Source: UBA6614 sp002433235
GTDB lineage: Bacteria > Verrucomicrobiota > Verrucomicrobiia > Limisphaerales > UBA1100
Assembly (NCBI GenBank): GCA_002433235.1
Contig: DJHS01000047.1
Location: forward strand, 1 to 64,000
Length of the DNA: 64,000 nt
Direction: 5' to 3'
A program made the position numbers and the translations under genes. The notes beneath the pieces were generated by a model. The model was given only the letters and a program-made list of their open reading frames with translations, was not told where the DNA came from and did not search any database. Positions 60,085-64,000 of this stretch are shown here, one piece after another (within the stretch, counting starts at the first letter, position 1; each line of letters begins with the position of its first letter).

Positions 60085-60792
60085 TTACTTCTTGGCCTTG
60101 GCGGCCTTTTTTTTCTTGGCGGAAGACTTCTTTTTTGCCGGCGCCTTTTTCTTGCCGGCCTTCTTGGGAGAATCATCTGAGGAGGCCGGGGCGCTGGGTT
60201 CGAATGAGCCGGAGGCACCGTCGATAGTGCCGAGGCTTCCCAGTTTGCGGCGTTGCAGTACGCCATCCCTCTCAAGTTTGGCTTGGGCATCAACAGTGAA
60301 CCGTGTCCACGGGATGGCCTGCAGACGGGCCTTTGGGATTGGCTTGTCAGTCAGTTCACAAACGCCGTAGTTGTCCTTCTCGATGCGACGGATGGCTTCC
60401 TCAATCTCGTAGACCGCGTCCTGATCAGCGGAGAGGAGGCTGAGCGCGGAATCCCGGTCAAAGTTGTCCGTTCCGGAATCGGCCATGTGCATGGAGTAGT
60501 TGCTCATCTCCTCGGCCGATTCCTTCTTGAGATCGGTCATTTGGTTGAGCAGCCGGGCGCGGAGATCGAGAAGAATATCGTAATACTTTTTCCACTCTGC
60601 CTTGATCTTGACGGAGTTGCTCGGACGCCAAGCGGAGGCCTGCTTGGGGGTCTTTACCGGCTTGTAGCCGAGGATCGCTGCAGCGGAGGCCGCCTTGACG
60701 GACTTGCCCGCGCCATTGCGCTTGGCGGATTTTTTTGCCTTCGGAGCAGCCTTTTTGGCCGCTTTTTTCTTTGCTGTTTTCTTCGTGCTCAC
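60085..60792 (-). CDS. DksA/TraR-like protein with lysine-rich tails
   Basis: 235 residues. Both ends are histone-H1-like Lys/Ala/Pro tails (STKKTAKKKAAKKAAPKAKK and the last 45 residues). The core (about 60-165) is a DksA-type coiled coil, KKYYDILLDLRARLLNQMTDL, with the TraR-like end NYGVCELTDKPIPKARLQAI. Only one cysteine of the zinc finger is left. DksA proteins bind the RNA polymerase secondary channel; the tails suggest added nucleic-acid binding. Start is GTG 60792. It heads the rpmG-rpsR transcript, which hints at control of ribosomal genes. Confidence 0.8.
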   Translation of the reverse strand: MSTKKTAKKKAAKKAAPKAKKSAKRNGAGKSVKAASAAAILGYKPVKTPKQASAWRPSNSVKIKAEWKKYYDILLDLRARLLNQMTDLKKESAEEMSNYSMHMADSGTDNFDRDSALSLLSADQDAVYEIEEAIRRIEKDNYGVCELTDKPIPKARLQAIPWTRFTVDAQAKLERDGVLQRRKLGSLGTIDGASGSFEPSAPASSDDSPKKAGKKKAPAKKKSSAKKKKAAKAKK

Positions 60793-61050
60793 AACACCCT
60801 GAGGTTAAAGGGGTGGGGAATGTACCAGAAGAAATCGAGATTGCCACAAAAAAGTGTGGGTTTTGGAAGTCTGTTCTGGGTGGTGATTTTTGGTGATTTG
60901 CCATTGATTTTCGGGTTCAAGCCGCGAAACGGCGTAGGTTCAATTGGGGGATTTCACGCCACTTGGGAAAAATCCACGCACCTGCGGAGAGGGGACTTGA
61001 ATGCACATTAAGAAATCCAAGGGAAATGGGGTGATATATTTCGAATGCGG
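60793..61050. other. Non-coding interval upstream of the DksA-like gene
   Basis: No convincing gene was found. The plus-strand open frame that crosses the region is antisense to the DksA-like gene and has no protein-like character. It should contain the promoter of the DksA-like/ribosomal transcript, but no clear -35/-10 pair was identified. Confidence 0.5.
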
Positions 61051-61052
61051 GT

Positions 61053-61183
61053 TGGCATGGCACGTGCTTCTATCAATGGTATACAAGGCAGACGCAGCAG
61101 CCTTAAAAGAATAAACAAAGAGTACAACAATGGGGCCTGTTGCGATGCTTAAACAAGGGGCAGTTTTCTGCCCCTTTGTTTTT
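61053..61183 (+). ncRNA. Candidate small RNA with sigma-54-like promoter and terminator
   Basis: TGGCATGGCACGTGCT (61053-61068) has GG and GC separated by 10 bases and resembles the sigma-54 -24/-12 promoter, with two mismatches to TGGCACG-N4-TTGCW. About 100 bases downstream the strong terminator at 61152-61183 ends on TTTTT. The predicted transcript would start near 61079. A 12-codon frame begins at 61077 but has no ribosome site. No known RNA family was recognised. Confidence 0.4.
61152..61183 (+). terminator. Rho-independent terminator
   Basis: AACAAGGGGCAG and CTGCCCCTTTGTT pair with one bulged T around a TTTT loop, followed by T residues on the plus strand. It may also serve the minus-strand gene ending at 61196, though the T-run is weaker that way. 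Confidence 0.8.
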
Positions 61184-61195
61184 ATCTAACTTCTT

Positions 61196-62617
61196 TTAAG
61201 CCCCAAGAGCGCGGCAGCGAATCCATAGCCAGCTCATTTGCAGAATGCCACCGATGGTCATGGCCAGTACGGCCGCGTTCAAGCCCGGCATGGATTGTTG
61301 GGCCGTGATGATGGAGATGAAAATAAACAAGGAAAGGGTGTAGAACAAGACCGCCTCGGTGACCGGATTGCTGCGTTTTGCGTGAATGAGACGGCCTTCG
61401 AAGTAGCAGGCCCAAGTGGTGATGGCGGGATGGAGCAGGGCAAACCAAAGGCTAGCCTTGCCGATTTGGGCCAGCTCGACGCGGAGACCGATAATTTGCG
61501 TGAACCAAAGGTCGATTAGGGGTGTGGTGATGAGGGCCAACAGAGGGAGGGAAAGAACAAGGCTGAGGATGGCAGTGAAGTTGAAGAGTTGGCGGTGGGC
61601 GTTGGGCTTGTCGAGAAGGGCGACGACGACCTCGGTGTAGGCAATGCCGGCGGAGCGCAGCATGAAAATGAGGCTGTTGATGGTCGGCCAGATGGCGAGG
61701 GTGAGCATGGGGTCGGGAAGCCGGCTCAGGCCGCCGGTGAGAATTGGCTGCCCGAGGAGGCCAATGGTGGGCGCGAAGGCGATGGGGAGATAAAAGAGAA
61801 TGACTTCACACATGGTCAGGGCCGGGCCTTGGGCATCACGTAGTGGGCCTTGTAGGACGGCATGAGTTTTCCAGCGGATGTAAAGGGCCTCGATGATGAC
61901 ACCAATGGCAATAGCGGTCGCGGCCACCACGATGCCTGCGTATTTTTCGACCAAGACTCCAGCAACGAGCACAATGGCATCAGCAATCAGGCGAATGCCG
62001 GTGCCCCAGCCCACGGCGCTGGCTTTCCCAAAACGAATCAGGACGCCCTGGTGAAATCTGCGGTGGGCGATGGCCCATGTCCAGGGGGTCATGATCTGGA
62101 GTCCTATTCGGCCGGGTTCGATGATATCCGCGGGGGCCTTGATGACCTGCACGGCCAGCCAATCGTAAAGAGGGGTGAATGCGATGAGGATGTGCAGGAA
62201 TGTGAGGGCGATGCTGGAGACGGTCATCAGCCGGTGGAGTTTTTGATAGGAACTCCAGTCGCGGCTCAGGGCGGTGGATGCCGTGAGGAGCATGATGATG
62301 GGCGACTCAATCACGAGAGCGATAGCGAACACCATGCCGTAGGCTCCCGTATGGACATCCGATTGTGTCAACTTGGTCAGGGCGGCACAGACCATTGGGA
62401 TCTCGGCGCCCATGAGCAGCCAGCTCGCGGCGAGAGGGAGCCACGTGCGAATGATTTGGCGTTGATCCAGCGGTGCGGAGATGGGGAGAAGAAGTGGGTT
62501 AGCGAGGGGCGGCGCGGCCGGTGTGGGAGGGATTTTGGCTGCGCATGGGCCAGGGACTGTTGGCCAAGCCTTTACTGTCGGTCTTAAGCGCGTAGAGGTG
62601 GTAGTCCCATGAGCCAA
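61196..62617 (-). CDS. Polytopic membrane protein, MATE/ANK-like carrier
   Basis: About twelve membrane segments. Segments such as LPLAASWLLMGAEIPMVCAAL, VFAIALVIESPIIMLLTAST and SIALTFLHILIAFTPLYDWL resemble prokaryotic relatives of the MATE/ANK-type flippases. Transport substrate is unknown. The start is unclear: the first TTG (62617) lies 118 bases inside the preceding propeller gene, the next standard start is ATG 62413 inside the first helix, and the protein-like region begins near 62470 at an LDQRQIIRTW sequence with only CTG or ATC nearby. Confidence 0.7.
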   Translation of the reverse strand: MAHGTTTSTRLRPTVKAWPTVPGPCAAKIPPTPAAPPLANPLLLPISAPLDQRQIIRTWLPLAASWLLMGAEIPMVCAALTKLTQSDVHTGAYGMVFAIALVIESPIIMLLTASTALSRDWSSYQKLHRLMTVSSIALTFLHILIAFTPLYDWLAVQVIKAPADIIEPGRIGLQIMTPWTWAIAHRRFHQGVLIRFGKASAVGWGTGIRLIADAIVLVAGVLVEKYAGIVVAATAIAIGVIIEALYIRWKTHAVLQGPLRDAQGPALTMCEVILFYLPIAFAPTIGLLGQPILTGGLSRLPDPMLTLAIWPTINSLIFMLRSAGIAYTEVVVALLDKPNAHRQLFNFTAILSLVLSLPLLALITTPLIDLWFTQIIGLRVELAQIGKASLWFALLHPAITTWACYFEGRLIHAKRSNPVTEAVLFYTLSLFIFISIITAQQSMPGLNAAVLAMTIGGILQMSWLWIRCRALGA

Positions 62618-63767
62618 AGTAAAGGGTGCCGTTCGGGCTGAGGGCAGCCGAGGAAGTCACGTTGTCGGGAGTAGGGAAATCCCATTTTTTGCCTCCAGTT
62701 TTTGCGTCCAAGGCATAGAGGCGACCGTCGTAGGAGCCGGCGTAAACCGTGCCATCCGCACCGATGACGGGGGCGCAGCGGACTCTTTCCTGGGTTTTGA
62801 ATTCCCATTTTTTCCCGCCAGTGGCCCCGTCGATGGCGTAAATCTTGGCGTCAAAGGAGCCGATATAGACCGTGCCGTCAGGGCCGATTGTGGGGGGGGA
62901 ATAGACGCCGCCGTCGGTTTTGAATTCCCATTGTTTCTCTCCGCTCTGGCCATGGAGGGCGTAGAGTTTTTGGTCTTCAGAGCCGATGTAGACGGTGCCA
63001 TCTGCGCCAATGGCCGGGGAAGACCAGATGTTATTGCCGGTCTTGAATTCCCATCTCTTGATCCCGGTCTTTCCGACGAGAGCGTAGACCTTGTGGTCCA
63101 TTGAGCCAAAGTAGACGGTTCCATCCGGACCAATGGCGGCTGTTGAAGGAATGCCGTGGCCGGTTTGGAATTCCCATTTTTTTTCGCCGGTCGATCCGTC
63201 GATGGCGTAAAATTTTGTGTCGCGTGAGCCAATAAACACTGTCCCATCGGCGCCAATAACCGGCGAAGCCCACAGCCAACCGCCGGTTTGGAATTCCCAT
63301 TTCAGTTCGCCGGTTTTGCCATCGAGGGCTGTGAGGTTATTGTCTTGAGATCCACAATAGATGGTTCCATCTGGCCCAATGGCGGGGGAGCCGTAGATGT
63401 TCAGGCCGGTTGTGTATTCCCATTTTTTTTCTCCGGTTTGGCCATGGAGGGCGTAGATTTTTTTGTCGTATGATCCGAAGTATACGGTGCCGTCGGCGCC
63501 GATGGCGGGGGATGAGGGGATGGGGCCGTTTGATTTGAAGGACCAAACGAGAGGTTCTTGGTTTTCTGGTTGTGGCTCGTGCGGGGATGGCTGGGAAGTG
63601 GTTATTGGATTATTGGCCTTAGGTGAGGGAGGGGTGTGCGGGGTATTCCCTGCTTGGGGTGTTTGAGTTTTGTCGTCGCCACAAGCGATGCAGAACAGGC
63701 AAACGATGATGGCAAAAAATCTGAGGGCTGTTTTGCCCGCTTGTGAATGGCTGTTCCGCGTGTGCAT
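62499..63767 (-). CDS. Lipoprotein with eight PQQ-type beta-propeller repeats
   Basis: 422 residues. A lipobox signal (FFAIIVCLFCIAC) anchors the protein, followed by a Pro/Thr/Asn linker (about 30-70). Then come eight consecutive blades of 40-41 residues, each with the pattern SPxIGxDGTVYxGSxDxKxYAxxGxTGxKxWEF. The blades are so alike that they look recently amplified or homogenised. The C-terminus (SPWPMRSQNPSHTGRA) is typical of this repeat family. Binding of protein or carbohydrate outside the cytoplasmic membrane is likely; BamB-like and kinase-linked propellers are related. It overlaps the membrane-carrier frame. Confidence 0.9.
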   Translation of the reverse strand: MHTRNSHSQAGKTALRFFAIIVCLFCIACGDDKTQTPQAGNTPHTPPSPKANNPITTSQPSPHEPQPENQEPLVWSFKSNGPIPSSPAIGADGTVYFGSYDKKIYALHGQTGEKKWEYTTGLNIYGSPAIGPDGTIYCGSQDNNLTALDGKTGELKWEFQTGGWLWASPVIGADGTVFIGSRDTKFYAIDGSTGEKKWEFQTGHGIPSTAAIGPDGTVYFGSMDHKVYALVGKTGIKRWEFKTGNNIWSSPAIGADGTVYIGSEDQKLYALHGQSGEKQWEFKTDGGVYSPPTIGPDGTVYIGSFDAKIYAIDGATGGKKWEFKTQERVRCAPVIGADGTVYAGSYDGRLYALDAKTGGKKWDFPTPDNVTSSAALSPNGTLYFGSWDYHLYALKTDSKGLANSPWPMRSQNPSHTGRAAPR

Positions 63768-63878
63768 TGGGCGGATGTTAGTGAGAGAGGAGCCTTTCGG
63801 AAAAGTTTAAATGATTGCTGGGCGGGCGAGGGGAGAGGCATGGTGCCCGGATGTTCTGGGGTGAGTCACGGTGAAATT

Positions 63879-64000
63879 ATGATTGTTGTGTTGCAGCGAG
63901 TGAGCGAGGCCCGTGTGGCGGTGGACAGCCGTGTCACTGGTGAGATTGGCTTGGGGTTGATGATTTTGCTGGGAGTGGTTGAAGGGGACGGGGAGGAAGA
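63879..64000 (+). CDS. dtd: D-aminoacyl-tRNA deacylase, partial
   Basis: The first 40 residues are present before the window ends: MIVVLQRVSEARVAVDSRVT followed by GEIGLGLMILLGVVEGDGEE. This is the N-terminus of DTD, which hydrolyses D-amino acids from mischarged tRNA. The QRV and GxIGxGLxxLLGV motifs are conserved. Confidence 0.9.
   Translation, partial: MIVVLQRVSEARVAVDSRVTGEIGLGLMILLGVVEGDGEE

Noticed and set aside
61077..61115. 12-codon frame inside the candidate small RNA
   Set aside because: No ribosome-binding site, and the start would be at or before the predicted transcript start.
1..64000. tRNA, rRNA genes and CRISPR arrays
   Set aside because: No cloverleaf, rRNA core sequence or regularly spaced repeat was seen in the intergenic intervals. 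The existing repeats are palindromic pairs, not arrays.

Overview
The window looks like one contig (two runs of N mark assembly gaps at 195-250 and 976-1368) from an uncultured bacterium of the PVC superphylum, most likely Verrucomicrobiota. The evidence is indirect but consistent: a 1003-residue PVC-type haem-binding membrane dehydrogenase, five secreted PQQ-type beta-propellers (several with a WPxWRGP start), LL-diaminopimelate aminotransferase, TAT-exported sugar-isomerase-like proteins, a cytochrome c/copper monooxygenase fusion and a DUF5069 protein. No rRNA, tRNA, CRISPR array or transposase was found.

Layout. 1-3.6 kb: tandem rhodaneses, thiD, a lipid kinase and rex. 3.6-11.5 kb: secreted and lipid-linked proteins, an LplT-like transporter, an esterase and a thioredoxin/haem/PDZ protein. 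11.6-23.8 kb: flotillin, a giant DUF3686-type AAA+ ATPase, a divergent helical protein, a phospholipase D-like enzyme and a SEL1/multi-TM protein; this is the least understood block. 23.8-26.7 kb: a propeller, rdgB and a DHH phosphoesterase. 26.8-32.9 kb: a carbohydrate/hydroxy-acid gene set (mannonate-type SDR, LarA-like protein, PhyH dioxygenase, Gfo/Idh/MocA, TIM-barrel isomerase, DUF5069) whose base skew is opposite to the rest of the window. It carries a 26-bp perfect inverted repeat and an intervening-sequence-type four-helix-bundle element. 33-51 kb: secreted catabolism (propellers, Cu monooxygenase, amidohydrolases, esterase, GntP transporter, HpcH aldolase), dapL and the PVC cytochrome. 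51.4-57.6 kb: a compact minus-strand housekeeping operon (CPBP protease, thiL, tsaE, tsaB, alr, DUF368, nucleoside transporter). 57.6-64 kb: rph, a Fur-family regulator with a ZIP transporter and a palindromic operator, rpsR, rpmG, a lysine-tailed DksA-like protein, a membrane carrier, an eight-repeat propeller and the start of dtd.

The two strongest unusual signals are close together. The DUF5069 gene is interrupted by one in-frame TGA followed at the right distance by a bacterial SECIS-like hairpin, so it is a candidate selenoprotein. The four-helix-bundle gene upstream of it is framed by complementary 17-bp arms and looks like a 23S-rRNA-type intervening element sitting in a protein-coding operon, with one arm supplying the stop codon of the upstream dehydrogenase.
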